The position numbers and the translations under genes were made by a program. Under the pieces are notes generated by a model that searched no databases, was not told the origin of the DNA, and saw only the letters and a program-made list of their open reading frames with translations. Below are positions 35,635 through 48,619 of a stretch of DNA of 64,000 bases, one piece after another (within the stretch, counting starts at the first letter, position 1; each line of letters begins with the position of its first letter). The DNA comes from Heterobasidion occidentale. Its lineage: Eukaryota > Basidiomycota > Agaricomycetes > Russulales > Bondarzewiaceae. The stretch covers positions 4,030,001-4,094,000 of the forward strand of contig JBCAQO010000001.1 in NCBI GenBank assembly GCA_039111635.1, written 5' to 3'.

Positions 35635-38600
35635 ATGGCCAGCTCTGTCCTCGCCCTCCTCACCCTCCCCGTCACCTCCGACGCCTTCACCGCCCTCCGC
35701 CCCTCCGCGCCCACCACCGTCGACGAGTCCGAGTCGCCCCCTCCTCTCCACAAGGTCCCGCGACTCGCCCAAGACTCTGACCCTGGCTCCGCCTCTAGGA
35801 AGGGCCTTGCGAGCGCGCCTTCCAAGAACACAACGCGCGTCGTCCGCGTCAAGATATTGGGGGCCCATCGTGCGTGCATCGTCCTTGTTGGTCCGCATTC
35901 GCTTACCAGGCACACCGAACCGATATGCAGCGCCGCCACAAGCGGATAAGCGCGACACCGACCTCGCCCGGCTCCAGCAGTGCATCCGCATCCTGTTGAC
36001 CAAGGACTCTGGCGACGCGCTGCCATTGACGTACGAGAGCATATATGCGACCTGCCGCTACGTTGTGTGCAACGCGCGCGACGGGGAAGGACTGCACGGG
36101 CGCTTGAAGGCCGAACTCGAGAAATCTGTGGGGCAGCTGCAGCGGTTCCTATTGGAAACCTCCCCGACGGCTTATCGTGGCTGTCCAGATTCGTGGACGT
36201 CTGTGCATGGTTCGAGACACAAATAGTGAGCGCGCTGCGAGCATCTGCAGCCAGGCTTGGACTGACGAGCTTCGTCGCTCAGAGCCTCCTTCAGTCTTTG
36301 TTGACGTTCTTGGATCGCGATTATTCGACCCCAGACGGGACGTCTCAGAGTGTGCGGTACGCTTCCAGCCCCTCGTCGCATTCGTCGCCGCTCACATCTC
36401 GAAATATCATCAGCGGAATGGCGTTTGATCTATTCTCACACAACATCATATGGCACAGCGCCATCGTGAAGAACTTGGAAGAGGGCATCAAGACGTGGAT
36501 TCAATGGGAGAGGGAGAACAGGTCCGCCGAACCCCTCTTCACAATCAGACACTCCCCTATCTAAATCCCTCGCATCGATGACAGAAAGCCGCACGAAGCC
36601 CAGGCAAAGGTCGCCCAGCTGATCAGCCACCTCCAGACCCACGACTCCTACCAAGCGCGGTTCGAGAACTACTACCTCGCGCTGATCGCGGAGCACTACT
36701 CCGCCGAGTCAGACCGCCTGTCGAGCGCGCCCGACAAGAACGCGTCAGCCTTCCTCTTGCACTGCACGTCTCGCATCGACGAGGAAGTGGCGAGGTCCAG
36801 AGAGATCTTGCCAAAGTCCAGCTGGGGCGCCGTCCTCGAGGCGACCGAGCGCGCGCTGTTGTCCGACAGGCTTCATTGGCTGGCGGAAGAAGGCGCGCAC
36901 GACTCTCTCTTTCCCCGCTGTTGTCGAGTCTCTGACGCGTACCCTCCCAGGCATCCCCAAGCTGATGAAGAGCGAGGACCTGCAAGGGCTGTCGCGGATC
37001 TACCATCTATTCTTCCGGGTCGACGGCCTCAAAGAACTCAATGGCCAATTCAAAGCCTACGTCGAGGTGCGCCTGACGTTTCTCACGCGCGCGCTCATAC
37101 ACATCTCGGACGCAGCGCACGGTCAAAGCCGTCGTCCGCGACGCCGCCCGCGACGACGAAATGGTCGACCGCCTCCTCAAACTCAAAGCCTTTCTCGACC
37201 GCACGCTGCAGGACGCATTCGCCGACCGCGTGGTCAGCGCCGCGCCGTCGACGTCCGCGCGAGCGCGGACGCCGAACCGCGACTTTGGGTACGCGGTCAC
37301 CGACGCGTTCGGCGTCGGCTTCAAGGCGCGGCGCAACAAGCCTGCGGAGATGATCGCGCGGCACGTCGACCGCATGATGCGCAAGGGCCAGCGCGGCGCG
37401 TCCGACGCCGAGTTCGCGGCGCAGCTCGACGCCGCGCTCGCGCTCTACCGGTTCACGGACGACAAGGACGTCTTCAGGACGTTCTACCACCGCGCGCTCG
37501 CGAAGCGGCTGCTTCTGGAGCGCAGCGCCTCGGACGACTTTGAGAAGGCGATCTTGAAGAAGCTGAAAGAGCGTGAGTCTGTCTGGTTTGCGCTGTCGGT
37601 CGCGCGTGCTCACATCCGCGGCCAGTGTACGATCCCGAGTTCAGCATGGGCGACCACATGTTCAACGACCTCGCCCTGTCTCGCGAGCTGATGCAGGACT
37701 ACCACAAGAAGCTCGAACAAGACAGCAGCGCGCGGAACCTCAATGTGATGGTCCTCCAACAGAGCTTCTGGCCCTTCTCCGCGCGCACGAGCGATGCCGA
37801 TCTGCCTCCCGAGGTGAGTTCGTTCGGGATCCCGGGCACGGTTGCAGTTGCGCGGGGCACTGACCGCGCCACGGAACAGATGCAAGCCGAGATCACCGCG
37901 TTTGCTGCTTTTTACAAGGGCAAGCACCAGGGCCACAAACTCGACTGGGACCACGGGCTCGGGACGATCAGTTTGACGTCCCGCTTCAGCGCGGGACAGA
38001 AGGAGCTGTCTGTCAGCCTTTACCAGGGCGTCGTCCTCCTCCTTTTCAACCGCAGACCGAAGATACCGTTCGCGGAGATCAAGGCGAGCACCCGTATCGG
38101 TATGTATGCCGCCCGGTCTCGCTCTTGCGACCACGTTGGACATCGGATATTGACTGCCCACAGAGGACGCGGAGCTGCGGCGCACGCTGCAGAGCCTTGC
38201 CTGCGGGAAGAAAAAGGTCCTGAAGAAGCTGCCGCCTGGTCGGGACGTCGACGACGACGACGTTTTCGAGTTCAACGACGCGTTCACCGATCCACGAGCT
38301 AAAGTGCACATCAATTCCATCCAGGTCAAGGAGACGGTACGCGCGCCCTCACCTCAGGCCCCTTCGCGTTTCCTGGTCTCACGGATCTCTCCCGCAGGTC
38401 GAAGAGGCGGCGCGCACGCAGACGGCCATCGAGGGTGACCGCAAGCACTACCTCGACGCAGCGATCGTGCGCATCATGAAGGCGCGCAAGCAGCTCATGT
38501 ACGAGCAGCTCAAGGCCGAGACGATCGAGGCGGTCAAGAAGCATTTCGTGCCCGACGTGAGCAGCATCAAGAAGCGCATAGAGAGCCTCGTCGAACAAGA

Positions 38601-38652
38601 TTACTTAAAGAGAGACGAAGAAGAGACCAATATGTATGTATATGTAGCATAA
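35635..38652 (+). CDS. CUL4: cullin-4, scaffold of CRL4 ubiquitin ligase
   Basis: Scaffold that links a DDB1-type adaptor (N-terminus) to RBX1 (C-terminus). N-terminal exon MASSVLALLTLPVTS, then LARLQQCIRILLTKDSGDAL and TYESIYATCRYVVC. Cullin repeats include LSWLSRFVDVCAWFETQIVS, ARFENYYLALIAEHYSAESD and FRVDGLKELNGQFKAYVEVR. The cullin-homology domain has KDVFRTFYHRALAKRLLLER, YDPEFSMGDHMFNDLALSRE and ELRRTLQSLACGKKKVLKKL, the last close to animal CUL4. The neddylation site is the Lys of IVRIMKARKQL, and the winged-helix end is KRIESLVEQDYLKRDEEETN with MYVYVA. The start is the first ATG in frame (35635). Five or more introns; some frame shifts around 36560 may be splice sites I could not place. 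Confidence 0.93.
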
Positions 38653-38821
38653 GTGTATCGTCTGTGCTTGGATTCCGGAATCAAACACCTTGGCAAAGGA
38701 GTGTTCGTCACTGCTATTTTCAGCAAATGGAATGGTGCCAAGATGGCCTTACTTACCTTGATCGGTCTCCCACTCTCCACATGTAATTCTCGCCTTCAGC
38801 GATTCAGCCCAATCTTACAGC
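38653..38821. other. convergent 3' spacer
   Basis: 169 bp between the stop of cullin-4 and the stop of the chromodomain gene. Nothing recognised. Confidence 0.5.
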
Positions 38822-40216
38822 TCAGAACGAAACTCGAGGCCCCCCTCGAGGTTCGGTAGCCTGAAAAGCGGAAACTTTAGCGACAATGACGGCCTTGAAG
38901 TCAGACCATTCCTTCAATACTTCGGGTGCATCACACAGCTCCTTTTCGTCGAGCCACATGTCCTCCTCTGGTCCGTATCCGAGCCAACGAACTTGGTACA
39001 GGGTGCCCCTCGCTTCGGGCTCCTCCGACACAATGTGGGAGACGTGATAGGACGGCTCGGGTTCGGTAGGATCTACGGGTGGGAGGGGCTTGATGGGTTT
39101 AGCCCGCATGGCGGAGGACAGCCACTTGCGGGGGAGCTCAGCCGTGAGCGGCTCGCGGCTGGGCTCCCATCCCCCGCCCGCGCGATGGCGGGAGACGTGC
39201 GTCCGTTTGCCTTTGATCTCAGGGTGCATCGCGCGCGAGTACTTCTCGCACTCACACAACGAGTGCTCAAGGTCGACCACGGACACGCCGGGGCGCGCGC
39301 CGGGTGCGATGCGCGGGCGGCGCGAGCTCGGGATGCCGACGCGCGCGAAGTGGATATCTTGGGTATAGTGCAGATATTCGAGGGCCCGCCCTTCGATGCC
39401 CTGCACGCCGGGGCCGAATATTTTTTTGAGGCAGTCCTGTGCCCCGGGCCCACACGTGGCCCAATTCTCGGGGAAGGACAGCTGGGGGATCATGTTAATG
39501 TCGAGGAGGAGTCTCCAGAAAATCGGGTTGTCTGAGAACTCGCCAGCGAGTGGTGGAGGAGAAGCCACTCACTGGTACCCGAGGAAATTCCCCAGGCTGG
39601 GGAAGAGGGAAATGCGCCCGTAAGCGTCCTTGAGGTAGGCGCATTTCTTGAGCTGCCCGGGTAAATCCACCTGCATCATGATCTGCAGTAGGCGGAGGTG
39701 GTTGATATAATTCCTATCGCCGCCGAGTTTAGGTGCCGGCATAAGGTACGCGCAGCCGTACAAGCTGACACCACGCTCGTTCGCGTCGCGAAGGATATCC
39801 GTATAAACGTCGATATCAAAGTCGTGCCATGTCAACTCGCCCAGGCGCTCTTGCAGCAGTTCCCACGTGGACGTCCTCGCAAAGAGGCGGAAGAGGATCA
39901 CGCGAAAGACCGACTCCTCCAAGGTATGGTCGCCCTTGTTGACCACATTCTGCAGAATATACTGCGTCATGCGGTCAAATATGCGGAAGACATTCGTGAA
40001 GGGGTATTTGAGCAAGATAGGATCCTCAGTCCACGGGGATTGTTCGCCTGCGAGACGACGCTGGTGAATTGCATGGCGCTCAGCCATGAACAGGAAGAGC
40101 GTGTTCAACACGGGAGACACCGGGAGGACGCGATTCGCGATCGTCACGGTCTTTTCGAATTGAGGAGGCGCCCTAGGTCTCGACTTCGAGGTCAAGCGAG
40201 TGCGACTGCGAGTCAT
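38822..40216 (-). CDS. 5-hmdU-kinase-type helical domain fused to a chromodomain
   Basis: Two exons. Exon 1 (ATG 40216) resembles the helical domain of phage 5-hydroxymethyl-dU DNA kinases and thymine pyrophosphorylases: FMAERHAIHQRRLAGEQSPW, TEDPILLKYPFTNVFRIFDR, MTQYILQNVV, FRVILFRLFARTSTWELLQE, YGCAYLMPAPKLGGDRNYIN, and HLRLLQIMMQVDLPGQL. A short intron of about 51 nt joins FLGYQ to LLLDINMIPQLSFPENW and ATCGPGAQDCLKKIFG. After a basic, proline-rich linker comes a chromodomain: SYHVSHIVSEEPEARGTLYQ, VRWLGYGPEEDMWLDEKELC and DAPEVLKEWSDF. Its aromatic cage (Tyr, Trp, Tyr) is intact, predicting binding of methylated lysine. The helical domain in phage recognises or modifies DNA bases; the fungal role is unknown. 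Inference: a nuclear factor that couples a histone mark with a DNA-base-directed function. Confidence 0.75.
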
Positions 40217-40773
40217 GTCTGGAAAAGATGAGGGACGCGGAGGGGTGAGCGACGATTGAACGAAGCAAAGTCGTTCAAAAGCCACTGCAAAGAGACCATG
40301 CGTCACTGACGCGACACGTCACCAGCAAGCTGTCACGGATACCAAAGGACCTGTAACCAGCTTCCATGTCGTAAGCGAATGAGGACGGACGACGAAAAGG
40401 CGGTGGGCGGTTGGGTTGCAATGTGCGGGGTGCGATGATTCGGAGTAGGTTCGGAAACAACAGTGGAATGAATGGCTGATGAGAATCGAGATCCAATCAG
40501 CGGAATCAGTTGGAGGTCGCTTCCGAAGCAGCACTAGGCTTTCATTTCATTCTCACCTGAGGTTTATGGCTCTCGGTCTCAATCGACACAGCGCGCTTTG
40601 AACTTGTATATATTGACCAGAACCCAAGGAAGCAATACAGTTTGACATCAGGTGGTAAAGAACAAAAATTCCAGAACAAATGACCAAGAAACGTTGGAAA
40701 GATTTCTCTGTCGTCATTTAGATAGAAACTTGTCATCTGACCTTTGCCCTTCTGGATCTGAGACTTTGGTCTC
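40217..40773. other. intergenic spacer
   Basis: 557 bp: promoter of the chromodomain gene and 3' flank of the laccase. No gene seen. Confidence 0.5.
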
Positions 40774-43275
40774 TCAATTCGTCACAGAGGCTGTTGGATG
40801 GTTCTGGATGTACTGATTGTAGATCGGGCATAGGTTCTGCCATTCCTCTGGAAATATCACGATCAACTTAGCATCTCTCGTTGAAAGGGCGCAAAAGAAC
40901 GTACGCGTCACAGGATTGGCTTGTTCAATATCGGGAGCATCCTCAGCGAACACCACGGCGAACCCTCTAGTGGTAAATTAAATTATCAGTTGAATTAAGT
41001 GTTCAAAACGTGATACTCACTCTTCTAAATGCCAATCAATGTGACTACGATGATGTCATTGGATCAATGATTTCAGATTATGGAGCATTATGAAACGTAC
41101 CAATGGAAAATCCATGGCCCAGGATTATCAGTCGTGAATCGGATGGTAAGGTTTGAGCCCGAATCTTGGCCACCCATGCTAACAACGTCACGGCGAACGG
41201 GATTGGCGAAATTATACGAATCGCTCCCACCACTGCGGACCACAGAGAACGCATGCTAGGAAAAATCTCGTGTCAAACTGGCACGTCGGCAAGGATGATT
41301 GTGGACTCACCCCGTGCAAATGAACTGGATGCTGAGAGGACAATGAGAGTATGAGAATTTGACTGCGTTTCGAAAATTGCGAAATGCATACCTCCCCACC
41401 GGATGCGCCACTCGGTATGCTTAGTTCAATAGTCTTGTTACGAGGTAGGAAAAACGTGGTGCCGTTAGGCAGCAAGTCCGTATTCCCATTGAGAATTTGG
41501 AGCAACGTAGGAACGCTAGGAGGGTCGTATGTCACACCATTCATAGCATACACGAAAGTGTTGTCTGTCGGCTATCAATGGGCACAATGAGAAAGTGTGA
41601 TCGACAATCAAGAGAGTTGGGTTCGACGGAACGGTACCAGAGTCACTTGAAGGTTGATATCAACATCTGCGCCGCCGGGAGTAGGATTCCCGGGCTGGTG
41701 ATGGTTCATTTGAGTTACGTGTCTGTATTGTAGGGAGTTCACATACCGCTTGCGAGTTCACAAGCGCCTAGGTACAATGCATCAATGACACAACGATCCA
41801 GACAAATTCGTGGATAAGAACATACGTGCAAATTGCTCTCGACAAGAGGATTGAGGGCGTCCTCAAAAGTTGAATTCGGGTCCGCCACTGGTGCGCCTTC
41901 GTAGCGTAGAATAGCAGAATTGAGACCCCCATTGAAGGAAGTATCGATCGTAGTGTTCGTCCCAAGGGGCAATATAGGCTGGGCACGTATCCCTGAAGAT
42001 GTATTAGATATTCAAGATATTCTTCGAATCAGTAGACGAATAGCCTACAGTAGTTGTCAACTGGCTGGGAAGCATTGACCTGGGTTGCGTATTAAATGCG
42101 AGGTATATTGAATGAGATGCAGAAATCTTACGACGACGGAATAGCGTTGGCCTACAGGCGAAACATGTGAGGATGTGCCCACTCAGAAGGCTGTAATATG
42201 ATCTCACCAGCAAGGATGTTGATAGAGTCGACGAGCAGCGGTTCTGTGTATTCACCATCAGCCTCGATGATGTTCATATCGTGTCCATCGATAGAGAAGA
42301 TGAAACTCGGTAAGCAAGAAATGGATATGAGGCGGAAGCGATAGCGCTTCCCGGCCTGAACACCAACAACGGCGAGAGGAGCATCAGCAGTTCCATTCAC
42401 ATAACGGCCTAGCCCGTTGATCAAAGTTGAAGCTGGATGACTGTGCAATTTTTTAGCATCTCGAAAGTTAAATGAGTTATGGTGAAGGAACTCACGCAAC
42501 ATGGCCCAAGCCCGGCTGGACCTGAGGAGCGAGATAATGGTACCAGTCAGCCAGAGTAATGACCGTGCTCTCTAATTTATAAATATCAGTAAATATGCGC
42601 ATCGTGATATGAGATTGACTGTACCATCGTCGACATCATAGAACTCCCCGAAAGGATCCTCAGGATCGTATATGACGATAGCACCTCGTAGACCATCGCA
42701 GTACTGCGTCGAGTAATGCGAGTGGTACCAGTATGTTCCCACCTGGCTTCCTGGGTTAAACTGATAATGGAAGGAGTGCCCAGGAACAATTGGGCATTGA
42801 GAGACGAATGCAACACCGTCGGCCCACGTCGTGTTGTGTTGCGTGATCCCGTGCCAATGCTATCGATGCTCTGTTGCTTATCATGTCGCAATAGAGAGAA
42901 CAGCAAGCTTACGACAGCAGTAACAGTGTCCATGCTGGTGTCTTTCAAGTCGTTGAAAACGTGAACATTGAAATTCTGACCCTGAACACGCGAAGCGGCC
43001 AAGTCTTTCAAAGATATCGAAATAGCAAAGCTCGCACCGTACCTTGTTTGCTTTGATGAGTGGGCCAGGAAAAGTAGACCCGGCAAGAACGGTACTGTCA
43101 AAATAATGATCAAGACACAGAATATCAGTAGAGTGGGGTGGACGTACTCGCGAGTGAATCCATCGGGAGATATTTCTTTGTTAGTGATATGCAAAACACT
43201 GATAGGGTTAATGGACGCAAGCGCGCCGCCGAGTAAACCGGCGACAAAAGCAAATTTTGCCTGAAATAAGAGCAT
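40774..43275 (-). CDS. laccase (multicopper oxidase)
   Basis: Secreted phenol oxidase that reduces O2 to water. Signal peptide from [20 protein letters not shown] (ATG 43275). The four copper motifs are HWHG (in [20 protein letters not shown]), [29 protein letters not shown] and [19 protein letters not shown]. Other family blocks are [26 protein letters not shown], and [20 protein letters not shown]. The residue ten positions after the copper-binding Cys is Phe (axial position), the type often linked to high redox potential. Gene is broken by at least fifteen introns of about 55 nt. It lies in a long intergenic setting with its own TATA box. Confidence 0.96.
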
Positions 43276-43314
43276 GGTGCGAATTGAACGAGAGAGATGA
43301 TGCTTCAAGTTGAA

Positions 43315-43322
43315 TATTTATA
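43315..43322 (-). promoter_or_regulatory. TATA box of laccase gene
   Basis: TATAAATA on the minus strand, 40-47 bp before the ATG. Short 5' leader expected. Confidence 0.7.
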
Positions 43323-45911
43323 CCAACCGCACCGGGCGCTCAGTCTCATGTATGAATTCATGTATAAACGTCTTTCCAAGTAATCTGTCAAGAAACGAGG
43401 TATCTTCAAACGAGAGTGAGGCACTTTGTCAAATATAGATCGCGGAAATGGCTCACAACGCATGTTCGAGGCGGAATATTGGCTGCTCAAGCTTGATACT
43501 ATACATGCATGGCGCGCATGATGAGTAGAATTGAAGAATGTGTCAGAATGCATCGCTCCCTGTCTGAGCATATAACGTTTCCCTCAAGCAATGCCTGGAA
43601 GCGCCGTTTCCACACAAAGAAACATCAAATGACTGGTGAATGAATCACGGTGACTCAGAGCTATAGTCAGCGTGTAGACCACAGCGCATCAACAATGGTG
43701 TTGACTTTGACCGCAGAGAAATCCATGCAGAGATATTTAATGGCGAAGGTTTACTGAACTCACTTCTTGGCAGCCGCATGATTTTAAGATACAGCTGAAT
43801 CCGACTACCCACAAGCGGACAGATTTGATGTTTTCAGTCATTACTTGCCAACTCGGCTTACTCGATGATGCATAGAACCAATCTCCTATAGAGCAAACAG
43901 ATTAGGCCAATATTCATCGCAAAAGGTATTAGCGAACGGTTGCTGGCTCTAAGGGGAGAGACTCACAATGGCATGTACCATGAGGTTCCATATTATTGTG
44001 AGCATGCATGGTTGCATACCCCCGATCGAAGAGATTGACACAGTAGCGACATGCTATGCTCGAATTTGACTCAGTCTGATGAGTAGAATGTGAAAGAAGA
44101 CACCACAGGAGTCAGCAATGGACTTGGTTCATACACAACGATATACGGCAAACATCAGTTAGTCCGGCAATCGATCTGCATACATTCAAGGTTCAAATCA
44201 TGATAAATGATGAAGCTTGCGCATACCGTCATGAGAAGCTTAGAACAACGCGTATGAAGGCCATATGTATTCAAGATGAATGGTTCGTTGGCATGCTTGC
44301 TGGAATCATTTTGAGAGCCTAAACGGGATGCAAACTGATGATAGTTCGGAAAAAATGTATCAGTATGTGCACTATAACTTCCCGAGTCCTACTGAGTTGG
44401 GGGTCTTCAATTCAATATGGTTCAAATCGATATCTTATATGAAAGAATCGTTGACCATGCCCCAAGACGATCCTTAGACGATGGAGGACGAGTAGATTGG
44501 GGTGACTGAGTGAAAGCGCGAAAGACTTTGATGGGACCGTGAGAAAATCCTCATCCGCGGGGTTCGGCAATATCCGAATCAAGGTCAGTGACTTAAGAGC
44601 CAAGATCCCCAAATCCAAAACTACAACCTCGCATATTTATCGCAGCTTGAAGCCTTACTTCGTTCCTAGCCGAATCAACCTCCACACAACATATTTCCAA
44701 ATGCGGTGAGCCACTATATCTGATCCGTTCATCTGTGTGTAGATTCGTTCCCGGCGAAATCAGATTTCAAGAATCTCCACGGGCAGCTGCAATCATCGGG
44801 TTCTGAAGCGCGGTGCTCGTCGCGTGAACATTAAGACGTGAACAACAGTTCATAACGCCCAACTGGCATGTGTTTGAAACATACCTCCGATAGTATCTCA
44901 GGGTACTGTTATCTGCCTCGGTGGCTATGTCACGTAATAGAGGGTCGCAGATTCGCTGCGTGTACACGTGGGCAAACGAGAGCATTGGAAGAATTTGAGA
45001 AGGTGCGAGCAGATTGGCCAATATTTTCGTACTGAAAACAGATCATAACGAATGGTTGCAGGTCGAAGGTACATCGACCCTCTCTTCGTACATTGTCGAT
45101 GGTCATAGATATAGTGCATGCTGAATCAGCTGCCTGCCCGCTGCTTGAAAGATTGCGGATAGACCGATATGTACCTCATCGCTCGTACTTTATGGGCGCT
45201 TGTGCGGTCAAGTACGGTGATCTTGAGACTTTCCTAGGTGCGCCAGCCATGTGGAAGAACCGCGCGCACCTTTGATACCCCCGCACGGGAGGCTCATCCT
45301 CGAGATTAGTCGTAAAAGAGGTCAGGTCGACCATTACATGACCCGATGATCATTTCAGGCGCTCTAGGATTGTTAGAGTAATCGCCGACAGTCATCGCAC
45401 GCGCGTTGCCGCTGTATCTTCTTATGCTGCCGATCCCTTCGACTTACATGTTTGCCGTACAAGCCAGGGTCGAGCAAGTACCAAACTCCGGTATTTTGTC
45501 GTCGTCTGTCCTATCGCCTCGACAGAATGCGAATCCGTTGCTGGTCAGCTACTTAATCTCGACCTGTCGTCAGCAGATCTTATAGCATTTTCATCTAGTG
45601 CTCATCTCAAGGCTGCTACCTCAAGTGAGGATAGACCGTCCAACTCCCCTTTGTGCGGCTTCTCTCCTGTGATACAAGCACACATTGTGTGGTTTTTTTG
45701 ACGCCTCGGAGCGCTTTCTCTCCACTGATTCTTCATATTTTTAGAGGTCCCACTAGACGATCCTCTTCGGGCAACCACGCCAACAATTCCACATCTCCTG
45801 AATCGAAACATCAAACACGTTCGTCAAATTTTACTGATTCGCGGGTACTTCGCAACATTATATGATTTTTTTCTCTTCTGAGGGAGCGAAATTCTCTCCA
45901 GACAGCCGATC
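43323..45911. other. 2.6-kb gap without a recognisable gene
   Basis: The largest empty stretch in the window: upstream of laccase and of the Zn2Cys6 regulator. AT-richer than the coding parts. Frames at 44280-44477, 44767-45021 and 45602-45814 are short and show no family motif. It may hold regulatory sites, a non-coding RNA or a long-dead mobile element; I cannot show any of these. Confidence 0.55.
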
Positions 45912-48619
45912 ATGACCGAGCCAGAGTCTCCTACTGTTGGTACTAGCGGTAGAACATCAGCGAAACGTCCCCGACAAGCGCTGAATTGTAAGCCTTGCAG
46001 GAATAGCAAGCTCAAGTGTGACAGGTTCGTCAGCCGTGTTCTCTCGCTTAATTGCCCACGCGTCGCATCGTTCGTCCACTCATATTCTTGCTTATGCGGT
46101 AGGAAGCGCCCGTGCTCTTCATGCATTTTGAGAGGTATAGATTCTAATTTGATCCGTAGCACGATGTGTACTCTAATCATAACAATCAGGCCATGCTGCA
46201 TTCTGCTACCAGAACGAGGGTCCATCATCTGCCCACGACAATAAATCTAAGTATGTCCATCCGTCCGATACTGATGCCTCCTTTCTCACGATTACCATTA
46301 GACCCCACCGTATTGTAAATTCGAAGTTTGAATTCAAGAGAATTCAACAGTCCCTTGCCTCTCTGCAGGCGCATGTTCTACGACTCGAGGCCTCCTGGAC
46401 TCCCGCGCCTGACCATTCGTCGATCCGAGACGGTACACAGGAGCAAAAATCTTCCTCGCCTGATGTCTCGAACAGTCTCAGCCCCGGCATGACTGGGCAC
46501 TTGACCCACCGTGGCTTCTATACTGGCCCCACAACTTCCATTTCATATCTTGAATCAGTGCGTATCACCCCGTTGTTGTCGTGACTTCCTAATGGTCATT
46601 TGTAGATCTCATCTCTCAGTGACGAGGGCGACGGAGACATAAGCAATGTCCATGAGGATATCCTTCCTACGAAGATTCCTCTGGATTATGAAGCCGACAT
46701 CGACCTCATATCTCAACTTCCGACATTGAGCGTTATCGACAGCCTCGTTGACTACTACTTCGAATATTGCACCTGGATACTCTCTGTCGTTCATCAACCT
46801 TCATTCTTAGAAGCGTGGGCCGAATACAAGTCCGGAAAATCTGCTAATCGGGTTGTGCTGGCGACCGTATGCGCTATCATGGCGGAAACACTCTGTGATC
46901 TTCCCGAGTCTCATCCTATTATCGACCGTCTCACAGAAAGTCGCGAGAGCCTACGTATTCGATACTACAACATCATGCGGAGTGCATTGCACAGATATCA
47001 GCTGGAGACCAATGCTTACAGTATGGAACTTGTCGAGCTGCTGCTTATCAGGTCACAGGTCCTGATGCGGTCGAACATACATAACGAGGAAATTTGGCGG
47101 GTAAGTAGGGAGTTCGTCGCTGTTGGCACCGCTATGGGTCTGCACAGGGAACCAGGTACCGGAATGCCGATAGATGTCGCGGAGAGACGGAGATGGGCAT
47201 GGTGGCATATCGTTGGGATGGAGAGGTGAGCGGCCCACCATGTCGTCGATTCATACATCCTTGGTCATCATCTACTATGCGATATTTTGGAGATGGCAGG
47301 CATTCACATTCGGGAGACCACCATCTATCGCCTCGCATCACTTCGACACAAGATACCCATCTGTCTGTGATCCTTCTGTAGACTCAACAGGGCGCCTGTT
47401 TGTTCCCAACTTTGCACTCTTTCGGCTTGCACATCTTCTGGGGAATATCATAGACGATATGCTTTCCCTCCGTCCCGTTCCCTACAACAAGGTCATCGCA
47501 CATGATAAAAACCTCCAAGAATGGCTTGACAGCCTACCTCCGGAGCTCAATCTCGATGACGATGCACTTGCTCATAGTCTCTGCTCCCCAATCACGGCAG
47601 TATGCCGCTTTGGTGCCCAAAGCGTCTACATCAGGTCGATTTTCCTCCATATTCGCTTCGCCATGCATGAGCCATACGTCATCGCAGCGCATCAATCTCC
47701 TGACATGACTCAAAACTGGGGTATTGCTATAGATGCTGCCGAGAGCTTGATCTCACTCGCCTTGCAGGGGCGTCCAGAGTTCTTGAATAATGCCTCGCCC
47801 GCAGTTGCAGGGTATATGATCTTTGGTCCTATCCACATTTTTTCTGCTGCAATGTTCTTCACCCGTCTCCTCAGCGATAAACCAGACATGTCCGAATCCG
47901 CGCGTTTGAGGCGAAATATTCACAAGGCTATTTCCACGTTGGAACGCCTTGACCATTTGCCCATGTCGAAGAAAGCCTCCGTGATTCTCAAGGAGTTGGG
48001 GCCGTTGTATTCAGAGGAATATGGCCGAGAGTGCATGGAGTCTCGGTTGCAGACGAAAGCTAAAGTCCTCTCGAAGGTGAAGAATCTGGATTTTCCCTAT
48101 GACTCATCTTCCCACACCAGGCCAGTTGGCACCGACATGGTGACGTCTCCTACCGTGCAGACATACGATACCCCACTTTCCATTGGCTCCGACTCGCCTC
48201 ACGCATCGAGTCTCCTCAGACAATCTTCGATGACGATGCCCTCGTCGTTCTCGCTGTTGTCAGACAAATCATCTTCGGCTGATCGACCTTCAGGCGAGGC
48301 TACTTTTTTGGATATGGCTATGTCGATGGCCAGTGATGTGGTCTCCGAGTCATCGTCAATTCTAGGGATGCACATAGCCCAATCAGCATGTTCGCCCTCA
48401 GGAGAGTCATCTTCGTCCTCCCCCCTCACCCACATGTCGGCGTGGCTCCAGTCACAACCATGTATCACCAGCTTTGGTGATCTCGGCGATGGGGTAGAGG
48501 CAGGGCTAAGTATGCGCTCAATGGATGAAAGAAGTGTATGGGGCGCCTCCATAGGCTTCGCACACGGGGAGCTTGCAGAATTTCTAGATGAGATTCAACG
48601 AAACATGCCCGCGAACTAG
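45912..48619 (+). CDS. Zn2Cys6 transcription factor with fungal-specific TF domain
   Basis: Nuclear DNA-binding regulator. MTEPESPTVGTSGRTSAKRP leads into the binuclear zinc cluster CKPCRNSKLKCDR in exon 1. An intron separates it from KRPCSSCILRG, and a further intron from the last Cys in FCYQNEGPSS, giving all six cysteines. A coiled-coil-like linker (QQSLASLQAHVLRLEASW-type) follows. The fungal-specific TF domain runs from LSVIDSLVDYYFEYCTWILS through REFVAVGTAMGLHREPGTGM and ERRRWAWWHIVGMER, spliced at about 47226 to WQAFTFGRPPSI. The C-terminal 200 residues are Ser-rich and acidic (a possible activation domain). Divergent from the laccase across 2.6 kb; control of that gene is possible but unproven. 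Confidence 0.92.

Noticed and set aside
35556..36026. 156-codon minus-strand frame at the start of cullin-4
   Set aside because: Antisense shadow of the GC-rich first cullin exons, with no motif.
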